A DNA stretch of 64,000 nt from Dromiciops gliroides (GCF_019393635.1 NC_057861.1:307597968-307661967); one strand, 5' to 3'; positions 8,701 through 21,790 are shown, counted from the stretch's first letter. A program made the numbers and translations. The notes: generated by a model not told the origin, from the sequence alone.

Positions 8701-11700
8701 ATCTTGTTTAGCATCCTGCTTCTAAATTGTTACCACTGTAGAGACACTGAACTGTCACTGTGGACCGGACCAGGTGTTTGCTTGGGTTGCTACTTAGAGG
8801 TACCAAAGCATCCTGCTAGAGATAGCAATGGCCTCAGTTACAGACCAAAGGCAAAGCATTTGTTTGGTTGTGGTTTCTAAAACTTGCTTCATATCCATTT
8901 TCTTAACTGCTCTAAGTGCTTCTTCAGCAGAACCCTGGAGTGTATGAATGGGCTTTTGAATAGGGGCTGAAACCTTTAATTTAGCAGTGTAGTTTAACTA
9001 GAAATCTCCAGTTATGCGACTACCAGCTTGTAGAAAGGCTGAAATCTCAATGCTGTGTTGCTACACCGATTTGAAGGTGGAACTCAAATTGCACTGACTT
9101 ATAGAGGGGCCAGAGTGCCGTGGTTAAGAGCTAACTATGAGTCCCAGGATAAAACAAATAAAGTGGTATCACAAGGACCCGCAGATACCATCACACAGGA
9201 TTGCAGTTTTAACATCAATGCAAGGTGGGGTTATTTCCCTCCTGATTCCTCACTTGGGTTTTTATACCTATCTTGCCAAATTAAAAAAAAAAACAGAAAG
9301 AAAAGAAGAGAAGAGAAAACTATGTTAGGTAATGATGACAGAAAAGGATCTATAAAAAATTACCCAAGGAAAAATGGCAATTAATTAAACAAATGAACCC
9401 ACTATCTAAAACCCATGCCAAAGGTGCTTATGTTGTTACATTAGGGGCCCTCTTCTGCCACACACCTTCATATGGTTGCCTGGCAACTCCGAAAGAACCA
9501 CTGAGCATGCTCACTGAGCAGTCTAATTGCTATCACAATTTACTTTTGTCTTTTTTTTTTAAGCCCATTAACCAAAACAGGATGTTTTCCTTTTTGAAGG
9601 ACAAGTAAGATCTGTACGAATTTGAAAGGGAGTAGGGTATACTTGGATACCAAAATGATTCATAAAATTTCCTGACAGGCAAATATACAGATGAACATAA
9701 CAAGGTTATAAAATTGGAGGGAACTCACTTTAAATAAAGTACAGATTTCTATTTATTCAGCTTTGCATAAGCTCATTTCTTTATGTATGCATGTGATGGC
9801 TTTGTGTGTGGGGAAAAAGAGTAGCTAGGTAAGGAAAAACCAAACTATTTTTTTTTTACATTTTTCTGCCCTTTTGTGTATGATTAGAAACTTTATCAAA
9901 TCACTGAAATTTATTAGATTTTAGATAGCATATCCATTTTGTGAACAATCTTATTCATTTTATTGTCTAAGTCATCCACTGGTGAAAGTTGAGGACCCTT
10001 AATAATTTTACAAAGAATCAGAAATAATTTTGTGTTTCTTGGTGAAAATCATCAGCTCTACCTAAAATACAAATTATGGGAGGAGAAAAAAAACAAAATC
10101 AAAACTAGGCAACTATTAATGACACTTTTTATTGCTTATTATTTCCTAAAGCTTAGCTTTAAAAATCAAAAATAAAAAAATTTTCTTATTTCATTACATT
10201 TATTAGATAGATTATATTTTTAATATATGACAGTATCTTTTATTTAGAATATTTAGAATGTTGAATATGTTGCATTAAAAACCTGATATATGCCTCATGA
10301 TTAGACTTCTAGTTTTCCTATAGTTGATTCCAAATTTTCTAATTAATTTTAAAGATAACTTGTGGAATTTTGCTTCTTATTTTTGTGTAAATCCACTTGT
10401 TTCAATATATGCATTCAAAGATTGGAAAGTACTTTATAAATTCCTGATCCTTACTTGCCACAAGTTAGATCTAATTTTAAACTACACATGACATATTTAC
10501 TTGTATGAAGTTGCTGTTAAGATACTGAAGACTCTCAAGAGAAACTTAGTCTTTTTTTTTCCCTTTAAGAACTTCAGGAAAAACAGCAGGCGAGGGGGTG
10601 AAACCTAATAAAAGTCAAAAGGCAAGAGAATGTGCTTAAGATATACTGCTATTTTATTCTCTCCTCACTCCCCAGCCCCCACCCCCTGGGTTTTTCTCTT
10701 CTTCCCTGGCCATGAAACTGATTATAAGAAGTTGACCCCTTAATTCCATTGGGGAAGTTATTGGAGTTCTGGATAGTGTCATTTCCTAATCCAGTGGTTC
10801 TACTTCCTTCAGGGCAAAGTTTATGTGTGTATTTTCAAAACAATAGCCTGTCTTTATGTATGACCTAATGGTTTTATTGTTCCCTCAGAGACAACCAGCA
10901 GAGGGAGCAAAAATTAGCACACAAACCTTACCCACAATACTGTCCTAATATGTCTAAGAGTGCTAGAAGACATACTGTACAGGAAATGAACAATTTTTTA
11001 AAAGCCATGATAACTTCAGGTCTCTTATGTACACAGATAAAAATTAGTGGTGGTAGAAGGAGGTTTAGGGAACACCTGTGACAAGCAGAAGGTCATATAT
11101 CCTTTGGGCCAGTAGCTAACTATCCAGAAATACTGGTGGTAATGACCATTATTGTAGTGGTTAAGCTATCCTCACCTTTTCGTTACCTTCTAAATATTTC
11201 CAAATTGCAGATTAGAGTAAAAGCATGCTTTAAAAAAAAATCCACAACTAGAAATACTTAAGATCCATTTATGTAGTTATACATATGTTATTTAATATGT
11301 GCATATGCATACACATACACGTTCCTTAGAGGATCATTCTTCAATTTCATTCCTACTGACAATTTTCTATTTCTTTGTCTTCTTTCCCCCTCCCTCAGAG
11401 CGCGCGCGCACACAGACAAACGCTAACCCCTTGTTCTGAATACTATTGTTATTATTTCCTAAGTTTTAGCTCTCTATGCTTCAGAACTATTAAAATATTT
11501 GGGGAATAGTGTAATTTTCAAGTCCTGTTTTATCCTAAATGTAACAGGTGACTGGACTAAAGGAGCTTATCTTTTGAGTTTGATGTCCCTGGCTCACCAC
11601 CATCACTACAGAGTCTCCGAATTTAAATGGAGTATGAATATTTCACAGCAAAGTCAGGAGTGATGTCTACGTTTTTAAAACAGGGGTAAATGGTGCTATT

Positions 11701-12628
11701 ATTGCTCATTTTTTCCCCACAGGGGGTACAAAAATTGATTGTTTCCTCTCGCCCGTGTTCATTTTCATATGTTTTTGTATATTGATGATCCATGTGGCTT
11801 TCAAGTTTATTCAAGCTTAATCCCTGGAAATCCAGTACCGTGTGACAAATTAAAACTCAATTTCTGCAAATAAATACATATATATGCATACATATACATA
11901 TATATTTACAATTTCAAGCAGTTAATTCTATGCTATTATTATGGGTTCCAACTTTTAAATGCTGCCTCTGACACAAGACTACTCCTTTCCACTTTCCTTC
12001 CCCTCAGTCCCTTAAACTCACTTTCCTTCTTCCATACTTTAAGTATTTATACTTTATTCATAAAAATATTATATTACTTATATCTTAACATAAAAGTCTC
12101 TCTAACACAGTCACCTTCTGCCTCTATGAAATCTTACACATTTGGCTTTTGAGCCAGGGAAAATCGTACACTAAATCTGTATTCAGAAATCTAAGCAAAG
12201 TCCTAACCAGAAAAACAAAACAACAATAACAAAACAAATCAGTAGACCCCTATATGATATCATATGCTCTTTCCTGTCATAAAAAGAAAACATTTCTATT
12301 TTGTTCACATTTTGTCGTTTGAATAGCACAGAGTAAGCAAATACATGTCAAATTACCAAATAATCTGTAGTTTTAACTATTCTGAAGATAACAGAGAATT
12401 TTTCAAAGTAATTCATAATATTAGATGATTTCCAGTCTCTCTTAGAATTACAAACAGGCTTTTTTCTTTAAAATTTCATTGTTTTTCTAGACATGTTTCT
12501 TTCTAATGGACTAAATCCCTTCTGATATTTAATCAAACAAACCAAAAATCTAGAAAGAGTTAATTTTTGAAAGGGGAGAAAATGCATGTATATTAATAAT
12601 GATTTTATTTTAAAATTTTTAGCAAATA
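8701..12628. other. Unique AT-rich sequence, no gene seen
   Basis: Nearly 4 kb without a recognised transposon. Small features are a purine run at 9281-9320, a (CG)n(CA)n stretch near 11,400 and a CTCF-like word near 10,900. The short ORFs have no motifs. Confidence 0.5.
10895..10908 (+). promoter_or_regulatory. CTCF-like motif
   Basis: CCAGCAGAGGGAGC matches the CTCF core consensus at all but one position. It is a single unsupported site in unique DNA. Confidence 0.2.
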
Positions 12629-12644
12629 TGGTGCATCTACATAC

Positions 12645-12830
12645 TTTTAACAGGTTTTTGTTGTTGTTGTTGTTGTTGTTTGCTTTTTTGCTTTGTGGGG
12701 CAATGAAGTTTAAGTGACTTGTTCAAGGTCACACAGCTAGTAAGTGTTAAGTGTCTGAGTTCGGATTTGAACTCAGGTCCTCCCGAATCCAGGGTTGGTG
12801 CTTTATCCACTGCACCACCTACCTGACCCC
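12645..12830 (-). mobile_element. WSINE-type CORE-SINE with (TTG)n tail
   Basis: Antisense full-length copy. Its A-rich tail has expanded into TTG repeats (12,655-12,680). A perfect 16-bp TSD, TGGTGCATCTACATAC, stands at 12,629-12,644 and 12,831-12,846. Confidence 0.96.
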
Positions 12831-12846
12831 TGGTGCATCTACATAC

Positions 12847-15800
12847 AACAGTCAAAAGTGAAGATTGAACTTTTATGTACCTCCCACCCCCGTGTGACTT
12901 TACACTTGTGTCCCTCCCACCACCAGCACCAATGAGATGGTTAACACTGCATTCCAAGAGATATAGGAAAGAATAAAGTATATACATTTTTTTTATTTTT
13001 CAAAAAACTTCCAAAAATATATGACAGGAAAATAGACATTGGACTATTTTGACTGTGAGAATTCGAGTCTAGTGTTTTCATTATGGGCTTGAATGCTGTA
13101 GAATTCGTTACTGCTTTTTTTTAATTTCCCAGAGAAATAAAAATAAAAATATTTTAATAATGCATACCTAATGTTTATTTTCTTATTAGTAATTGTTATG
13201 AAACCAGAATACTTTGCCAACCTATCTGACTGCACCTGTTACTAGACATTTCCAAGAGATTCAAACAACAATTTTGCCTGAGTGCACTGGGTATATTTCC
13301 CGTTGTTTTGATTGTACAGTCAGTGCACAGGCTGTTTGCATTCAAGAGAGAAGGCACATTTTATTCAAAGAGGGAAAGCGATGTCCTTGGAACTTCAACC
13401 TTAATGAAACACTTTAAAGGACAACACTGATTGGAATGGGAAAAAATCCAGGGACAGGCAGCCAGAGAGATGTGGGTGAGTGCGCATTGGGGAAGAAAGG
13501 GAAAATGGATTAGATCAGCAAACTAAGCCGATGGTATCCCAAGTGACTTCTAAAAAATCTGTATGAAGTCATTACATCTCCACAGTATATTATTGGGAGA
13601 CTGCTGCAAGCTCCGGAGCATAAAGAAAGTTTGCTCTCACAGTACAGTGTCTATGGAATTAATTCAAAATAGTCCCCCAAACTCTAGAACTTTCAAACCC
13701 AAATTGCGTAAGTGGTGATTAGTCAAAATTCCTCTCACTAATTTTGGCAGAAGTAACATTTCTAGTTGGTTGATTTGGGCATCAAAATGAACCAGTGTCT
13801 CCGGACATCTGTACTCTATAGACATCCTTATGCTAAAACCCCATTCCAGCACCACCCTTACCAAAATAACACGTTTCCGTTCATGCAGAACAGTGATTAG
13901 ACTTTTCCCAACACAGCTCATACTTTTTAAAAGGTGCGTCAGAATTTTAAAGGGCATAAAATAAAAGGGTATTGGCACGTTAATGCAACCATCTCTGAGA
14001 AAAGATGCTCTACCATTTCCACTGAACCATACTGCGATCCCTCACAAAAAGGAAGTTCACAAAGAAAACATACATCCATACACACATGTACAATTTTCTT
14101 TATGTTGAGAAAATTATTTCTTATAAAATGCATAGCTATATGTATGGATAACACTTAAGATTTATGGTGCTTGATTTCAGGTATTTATGGCTGGAAAAAG
14201 TTCCCTGGAGATCATTGTTTTGCTAACTTATTTTAAATACTGTGCTTTCCCGCATCTGCCTCATTGCATTGCGAGGCTACACACAACACTACACTGGGTG
14301 ATTTTTAAGATAGATGCTACTTCTCCCACATCTAAACAAGCATTTATAGGAAACAAATGGCATTCTGTAATAAGGGCTTTCAAAATGACCATGGTGCTGT
14401 AAACATGCTGGAAGAGTTACAGAAACAGTTTGACAGGTGGATTCGTTCTCTCTTAGCTTTGGCTCTTGTTTTCACATCTCAGGCAGTGGTGCAGGCGGAG
14501 TTTATGCTATAAAAGATAAGGGTTATATGCATATAGAGTACCTGCATTACATTTGGCACCTAGTTTGCAGTTATTTGTCATGGCCTTCTTGCCTGTTAAA
14601 AGTGACATTGAAAATATAAAATGGGGTGGCCCATAAAACCTGATGCCAGTTTAGGCAGTTTTTCAAGTCTGGGAAAGACTCAACTGAAAAGCAATGAGGG
14701 AACAACTTACCAGAACATCATCTGAAGCAGCTGGAGGTACTTGTTCAGTGGAATTTGCTCCCTTGCAGAACATATTTCAAAGTTTAATTTTTTTAAACAA
14801 AAGGAAACCAAGAAGATAGGACATTTCCTTTTTATAAGAATATAGAGGTAACCAAACAGCCTATGGGTTTTTTATAGCCTGTTTTGATTGGAAAGAAAGA
14901 TAAATTTTAATGGTACATTTTTCTTCTATTTACTGAGCTAGTGGCAAACGTGCTTGGTGCCAGGTTGGAACCCACTGATGAAACAAAAGAACAATGATAA
15001 GAGCAGCAATAATAGATGGCATGGCCTTTTCACTTGATCTGTAGAGAGTAGTTTTGTGCACATCTAGTTCCAATACTTATATGGGAAGAGGTAGAGGAAA
15101 GATAACTAATTTTGTAATGCCTTTCACCTGCAGACCACCAGCTAAAAGACAGGGCCACAGAAAGTACTCAATGATGGAGCTATCATAACCTGCCATCATT
15201 TGCCTTCATGGATATCATGCTAAATCAAGCATCCCATTAGATTTCTTGTTGTCCCCTAAAGAGGTCACATCTTGGCTCCCTTCAGTTCATTCTCATTCAA
15301 ATACTGTTGATTTCCTATACCAGAAATAGGAAAACTGGTGCAACATGGACAAGAAGAAAATAAAGACAAATAGGTCATCAAAATACTTACTTGACCACTA
15401 ATTAATTATAGTCAATATTTGAAGACAACCAAACCTTGAAAATATCATTCTAGGGAGTCACCAGGAATCAATGACTGAAATGTTCTTACTACCCTTAAAG
15501 AGTTTGCCTTCATGGCTAAGGCTACATAACTAAAACACCGTAAGAGAATTTTTATTGTCACTGAAGTATTGTGATATGAGGATAAATAAAAGATTTAAAT
15601 GTCTAGGGTATAGAGGTGACACTCAATATTTTGCCAGCATTGACTTCACATAATTACAAAAGAAAGCATTTTGTCCTTTCAAGTGTATAATATTGAAATG
15701 GACATACTTTAAAAATAAAACATGAGACCCGAGCACTTATCACCATGAAGAGATTCTTTTGAACAAGTCCTCTGAGATGTCAGAGACCAAGGCTCAGTTT

Positions 15801-16169
15801 TCCTTCCATGAGAAAATGAATTACACATTTATCTCAAGGGACAGATTACAGATTTTATAATTCTGATAGAACAACTGTAGTACATCTCCAGCCTCCCACA
15901 TGTGTATATGTTGGTGTGTGTGGGGGAAAAAATGAGATGCACAAGTCCCATTAATAATAGCAGTTGCATGCTTAATTTCATGTGCACTGCACTGAAAAAT
16001 TACTTCTTGAAATCTACAACAAGATTCAAGAAGCGCCTGGAAAATCAAGAAGTCTTTTAGCATGCCTAACAAGTGAACAACTAGTATATAACTCTCCAAT
16101 ATATCACTTAACAAGCAGGCAAATCTTTCCTATTTCTCCTTTCTTTCCTGCCTTCTTTTTTCCCCTCTT
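12847..16169. other. Unique sequence, no gene seen
   Basis: More than 3 kb without a recognised repeat. The middle part (13.2-14.6 kb) has a more complex base composition than its AT-rich flanks and could hold constrained non-coding DNA. ORFs on both strands overlap each other, lack motifs and look fortuitous. Confidence 0.45.
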
Positions 16170-17260
16170 TCCTGCCAAAATTTTTATTAAGTTCCAAATC
16201 AGTACACGGTATCATGCTAAGCACTAGTGGCTCCAAGGTAGATAAGATTTAATTCTTGTCCCAAAGTAACCTAAAATCTAATTAGGTGAAAGTCCTGTAT
16301 GAATAGCTGTGACAGAAGAGAAAAGGCTGTGCAAAGGATAGGTCTGGGTGAAGTATTATTAGAAATCTGAGAAGATCTTTTTCACCTAGAAGATGAGGTG
16401 AGCATAGATTTAATGGAGAAGGTTGCAGCTGAATTGGGGCTTCTAAGAAGGGGAGGACTTCAATACTAAGATGTGAGAATTTTTTTTCCATTTTAGGCAT
16501 ATTAGATGAATAAGCAAAAGTGAGCATAGATTTTTAAGGACAGGACAAAAACAAGGAACCGAAGATAGCCTGGTTTAAGTATAATGTAGAGGATGTGAAA
16601 AGGAGCAATATTACATATAAGCAATATGAACCCAGAAAGGTTGGTTGGAGTAATTTAATGGGGGAAGTTCATAAATTCCTGCATTAAAAATTTGTTTTCT
16701 GCAGTAGGTAACATGGAACTATTAGAGGTTTTTAGGTAGAGAAATGATAAACAAAGCAAAGCATTAAAAGATTTTGGTGCAACAGTGTGAAGAATATATT
16801 GAAGAGAGGACAAACTAGAAGTAGAATGGCCAATTAGAAGACTGCTACCAAAGTCTAGGCAATGAGAGATGAAAGCCAGACAAAAGTGATTGTGGTCAGA
16901 GTCGAAATTAGCAAATATGTGAGGAATTGTGACCTACAGAACTGGGCCCCCTGGTTAGCTATCTGTAGGGTGTGGAAGCAAAATTAAGTTTAAATATGTG
17001 AGTTAGAGGGAAGAAGCCAGTACTGTCAATTGAGAGGAATTAAGGAGAGGAGAATGTTTGGGGAACATTCTGATCTGATCTTATCAGGGATGACTGGTTA
17101 GGTGTGAAAAAAACTCAAATATCAAAAACTAACTCCAAGTAAAAGAAGCCATTTTCATTTTCAATATCTCAAAGACCAAATTAAGGAACAATAGAGGCTA
17201 TAGACAGTGGGATGTCCATGCTAAAGAGAAAGGGCATAGATTACCTACTAAATTATTGAC
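16170..17260 (-). mobile_element. Old antisense L2/L3-like LINE
   Basis: On the plus strand the order matches the antisense L2 pattern seen at 48.1 kb: ATTAAGTTCC and CTAAGCACTAGTGG (3' end), then AGAGAAATGATAAAC, then CCAATTAGAAGACTGCTACC and AAGTCTAGGCAATGAGAGATGA near 16.85 kb. It is strongly diverged, and whether it is L2 or L3 is uncertain. Confidence 0.5.
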
Positions 17261-17484
17261 CAAAGCAAGGTGTCTGATAAAAAAAAATGCAAGATATATT
17301 TAAAGCTTGCCTATTTGGGGGGAAATCATACATGTTAACATTTACTAACAGGCATTAATGATTCTGTTAAGAGCAAGAAAGCTCCATTAAAGTCAACATT
17401 TGGGTACAGTTGACCAAAGACAGGTAAGCCAAAACTTAATTAATAGACATGTTAGTTCTTTCCTGCTTTGAACACAAATAGAGA

Positions 17485-17690
17485 GAGTATGGAATAGTGG
17501 GCAAAATGCTATGCTTAGAATCAGTAAGATCTGAATTCAAATTCTGCCTCTGAAACTCATTGGCTATGTGACTATAGACATGTCATTTTAAATTCTCTGA
17601 GTTTCTGTTTCATCATTTATAAAGATAGTTGAGTTAGATAGTCTTAAAAATTCCTTCCAGGTTTGTCTATGATCCCAATAGTTAGTTTCT
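17485..17690 (+). mobile_element. MIR/THER SINE
   Basis: GAATTCAAATTCTGCCTCTG followed by GGCTATGTGACTATAGACATG, TTTCTGTTTCATCATTTATAA and a CCTTCCAGGTTTG end. Core and tail are in MIR order. Confidence 0.7.
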
Positions 17691-18039
17691 CTTTAGTAAG
17701 AGATAAGCAAAAATATTAGTCCATATTTTGAAGTGGTAAGTGATGCACTATCCAAATACCTCTCTCATAGTAATTTATATCTCTAAGAAGGTATATCATC
17801 TCCTTGTGTAGAAGCTCATAAAAAGAGTTAAGCATAGACTATGGAGTATGGAATATTAATATGACATTATTTATACTAAATGTGACCTTTTTGCAATATA
17901 GATGCTCCATGTGAACAGACTGCCAAGACTAACTCTATCACTGCTGCCATCATTATCCTGAAATATTGTAAATAATATGCTAACATCCCTGTCAAGTTTA
18001 TTTTATTATAACTAATGTATATCCTTTAGCTGCATTACT

Positions 18040-18110
18040 AGAGTCGTCACATTTTAGAACTGAAAGAATCTCAACTTCTTTATTTTACAGATGGGAAAAC
18101 TGAAGTCTCT
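18040..18110 (-). mobile_element. MIR remnant
   Basis: Short antisense piece recognised by TTTATTTTACAGATGGGAAAA followed by CTGAAGTC. Confidence 0.4.
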
Positions 18111-18149
18111 ATAACGCCATTTACTCTTGCTCTTTACTCAAAGGATCAT

Positions 18150-18425
18150 TATCTCTTGAGAAGCAATGTAGCCTAATAGAATGCTGAAGTTAGAGTTAGG
18201 AATGTTCAAGTTCATATTTTGCCTCTGATATTTCTCCAATAATATGACTGTGGGTATGTCACTTCATGTGTCCAAGCCTCAATTTCTTTATCTACAAAAT
18301 GAGAATATGTCTATAGTGTGTGCTTCACTATGATGTTATGAGGTTTAAATGACATAATACATATGAGTGTTTTGAATTTTAAAACACTAAATGAATGTCA
18401 TTAATTATTGTTATCATCATTGTTT
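18150..18425 (+). mobile_element. MIR/THER SINE, near full length
   Basis: Head GAAGCAATGTAGCCTAATAG, core GTTCATATTTTGCCTCTGA, then CAATTTCTTTATCTACAAAA, a GGTTTAAATGACATAATAC block and an ATTATTGTTATCATCAT end typical of MIR/THER. Confidence 0.75.
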
Positions 18426-18654
18426 TCCTCCCTTAAATTATTTATTAAAGTACCTACACATAAAAATAGAAATTATGTGAGGAACTATTTAAAATATGTG
18501 AAATTGGCATAATTTCCATCTAAAGCAAATAAGATGGAGTACGCAGAATAAAAAAAAGGCAAGCAATGAAAAGAAAAATCTATAAAATATTTATCTATGT
18601 AATATAAATATACAAAATAAAATCTATAAATAGATCTATATGCCTTGGATTCAA

Positions 18655-18900
18655 TACTATGTATTGGAAAGAATTCTGGACCAGGAGTCCAGAAATATGG
18701 CTTATAGTTGTGATCTTCCAGTTAACTAGTTATGAGACTAAGTTGGGAAAGTTGCTTCATCTCTGAGTCTCAGATTTCTCATTTGTAAAATGGGAATAAC
18801 AAAACCTGCCAATGTTACTTTGCAGGATTGTTGAAAGGACCAAATGAGATACTGTATATGGCTTTTAGGCAGAGTAAGGTAAAAAATGAGGTAACATTAT
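18655..18900 (+). mobile_element. MIR/THER SINE
   Basis: GAATTCTGGACCAGGAGTCC, then CAGATTTCTCATTTGTAAAA, TGGGAATAACAAAACCTGCC and CAAATGAGATACTGTATATGG, all in MIR order. Confidence 0.75.
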
Positions 18901-18989
18901 TATGAGTCCCTGAGTATTTTGAACTTGTAAGACATTTATCAGAGAGTTGTGTGCAGTGCTAAATTTAATTTAACAAGTATGTAGCAAGG

Positions 18990-20117
18990 AGATTTCTGGG
19001 GACAGGCCAAGATGGCAGAGTAGAGGAAGCACTCAGCCTAGACCTCCCAACCTCCCCCTCTAAACAGCTGGAGTAGCAGAGCCATCAAAAGGTCAAGGTG
19101 AGACTTCTAGCCAAAGGCAGCTTAACAATTCAGAAGGAAATATCTGTCACATGTGGGTACAGTGCTAGTAGTGAGACTTGGTAGTAACAGCAGCGGCAGT
19201 TTGGGAGGTTCTCAAGCCAGAGATGCTAAGGATATTAGGCAACTGATATGAAAAACATGATATGATATTAGGCACTGGATGAAAAACAGGGCACTGTTTG
19301 GCAATTCCATTGCCTATACCCACTTTTGGTTCACAGTTGAAGGATAGAGAAGACCACTTTTGGTCATGAGAGAGCAGGGGCCCTGAAGAATGGTATCATT
19401 CACAATCCCAAGAGAACAAGGTCTTTGAAGAGCAGTATTCCTTGTAGTAAGAGGGGTAAGAAGCCCTGAGGAGTAGTGTCACTTTCTGTCCCAAGGAAGC
19501 AGGAGCCCTTCTGGGATAAGGACCAAAACACCAATAAGGAGTATAGTAATTACATATGTCCCCATATCACACAACCTTAAAAGCACTGTAAACTTCCAAA
19601 CCCCCAGAAATACCCCTGAAAAAAGCAGTGAAAAAAATCCTGAAATGTGGGACACTACCCCTCACACTTCCCATTCTAGGAACAGAGACCAACTTTAACA
19701 TACAGTTCAAAGTCAAGAAATAGGCTGGGAAAACAAGCAAAAAACAAAAACAAAAAAATGAACCTATTAAAAGCTACTATGGTGAAACAAAATCAAGATA
19801 CAATCTCCAAAGACAATGTTATCAAAGCAGCTACAAGCAAAGCCTCAAAGGAAAAAAAAAACCTGTGAATTGGACACAATCCCAATAAGAATTCCTAGAA
19901 GAGCTATAATTTATTTTCAACATCAAATAAGAATGGTAGAGAAAAAATTAGGTAAAGAAATGAGAACAATGTAAGAAAATTATGAGACAATGAACAGCTT
20001 GCTAAAAGAGGCATAAAAAATACTGTAGAAAATAATAGCATCAAAAATACAATTTGCCAAATGGAAAAAAGGTATAAAACTACATTGATGAAAATAACCC
20101 TTTAAAAAGCAGTAGCT
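18990..20117 (+). mobile_element. L1 LINE: 5' UTR and ORF1 fragment
   Basis: The element starts with the L1-type CCAAGATGGCAGAGTAGAGG at about 19,006, next to AACCTCCCCCTCTAAACAGC. ORF1-like sequence follows from about 19.77 kb (AAAGACAATGTTATCAAAGC...TCTAAAGCC-type block, then a charged coiled-coil-like stretch), broken by frameshifts and stops. Part of the 5' UTR is duplicated near 19,225-19,290. The L1 continues after two SINE insertions. Confidence 0.8.
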
Positions 20118-20286
20118 GAGGGGCAGCTAGGTGGTGCAGTAGATAAAGCATTGACCCTAAATTCAGGAGGACCTGAGTTCAATTCCTGCCTCAGACATTT
20201 GACACTTACTAGCTGTGTGACCCTGGGCAAGTCAATTAACCCTCATTGCCCTGTCTCCCCCCCTAAAAAAAAAAAAAACCTAAACT
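20118..20286 (+). mobile_element. WSINE-type CORE-SINE
   Basis: Full-length copy with a C-rich then A-rich tail, inserted into the L1. The TSD is AAAAAGCAGTAGCT at 20,104-20,117 and 20,287-20,300. Confidence 0.95.
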
Positions 20287-20300
20287 AAAAAGCAGTAGCT

Positions 20301-20390
20301 GGAGGAAGCTAGGTGGCTTAGTGTGGAAGACCTGAGTTCAAATCCGGCCTCAGACACTTGCTCCCATTGCCTCACAAAAAAAAAAAAAAA
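20301..20390 (+). mobile_element. WSINE-type CORE-SINE, internally deleted, at the same target
   Basis: Starts with GGAGGAAGCTAGGTGG and keeps GACCTGAGTTCAAATCCGG, but lacks the A-box to core segment and part of the 3' region. A third copy of the target word (AAGCAGTAGC, 20,391-20,400) follows its A tail, so two SINEs sit in series at one L1 site. Confidence 0.9.
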
Positions 20391-21790
20391 AAGCAGTAGC
20401 CAATTTTTAAAAAGAGTTACAAAATCTCACTGAGGAATTCATTCATGAAATGGAAGCAGATAACATAATGGATTCGAAACCAAAATACAATAATATGTTG
20501 TTTACAATAAATACACTGAAAACAGAGAGATACACACAGTTAAAAATGCAGGGCTGGAGCTGAATCTATTATGCTTCAGCTGAAGTGAAAAAAAAAAGGC
20601 CTAAGTAACAATCATGATCTCAGACAAAGCAAAAACATAAATAAGCATTTTAATCAAAAGAGATATGCAGGGAAATTGCATCTTGCTAAAAGTTACTATG
20701 GGCAATAAAGTATTATGAATGTTGAACATATATGCACCAAATAGAATAACTTCCAAATGTTTCAAGGAAAAGTTAAATGAAATACAGAAGGAAATAGTAA
20801 AACTATACTAAGAGGGGACCTCCACTTTCCACTCTCAGAACTAGATAAATCTAACCATTAAAAAAGTGAGAAAGAAACTAAGGAGATGAATAGAATTTCA
20901 GAAAAGTTATATTTGATAGACCTATGGAGAAAATTGAAAGGGAATAGAAAGGAATACATCTTTTTCTTAACTGTACATGGCACCTTCATGAAAATTTACC
21001 ATGTATTAAGGCATAAATCCTCACAAGCAAATACTGAAAAGCAGAGATATTAAATGTATCTTTTTCAAAACATAATGCAATAAAAATTACATTCAATAAA
21101 GAGCCATGGAAATTAATTGGAAACTAAATAATCTAGTCCTAAAGAATGAATGGGTCATAAAATAAATCATAGAAAGAATAATTTTATTAAAGAGAATAAC
21201 AATGAGACAACATACCAAAATTTGTGTGCCAAAGCAATGTTTAAGGGGAAAATTTTATATATCTAAAAACATACATACATCAATAAGAAAGAGAGGAGAT
21301 TAAGTAATTGGGCATGAAACTTAAAAAGAGCAAATTTTAAATTTCCAATTAAATACCAAAATAAAAATGCTGAAAGTCAAAGGAGAGACAAATAAAATTG
21401 AAATTTTTAAAAAGCCATTGAACTAATAAATAAAAAAGCAGCTGGGTTTATGAAAAATAAAAATATTTAAAACACTGGTTAATTTGATTTAAAAAAAAGA
21501 AAGAAGAAAACAAAATTATCAGTATCAAAAATGAAAAAAGGTAAATGCATCACCAATTAAGATGAAATCAGAAGTATTGGGAGTTATTTTGCCCAATTAT
21601 ATGCCTGTAAAATTGACAGTATAAGTGAAATGGATGAATATTTGCAAAAATAGAAATTGCCCAGATTAATAGAAGAGGAAATAGAATATTTAAATAATAC
21701 TAACAGACAAAAAATTCAATAAACCATAAATGACCTCTCCCTTACAAAAAAAAAAAACCCACCCCAAACAAACCCAGGATCAGATTAATT
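20391..21790 (+). pseudogene. L1 ORF2 endonuclease region, broken
   Basis: After the SINEs the sequence jumps to the middle of the L1 ORF2 endonuclease domain. A frame at 20,722-20,742 reads LNIYAPN, the conserved block of the APE-type endonuclease. It is followed by pieces corresponding to the GDFN and SDH regions and the domain linker up to about 21.78 kb. The ORF1 C-terminus and ORF2 start are missing, so an internal deletion lies near 20.4-20.5 kb. Multiple frameshifts and stops make it inactive. Confidence 0.8.

Noticed and set aside
13664-14158. Overlapping ORFs on both strands as possible exons
   Set aside because: The frames overlap on opposite strands, lack motifs, and show no splice-site pattern that favours one of them.
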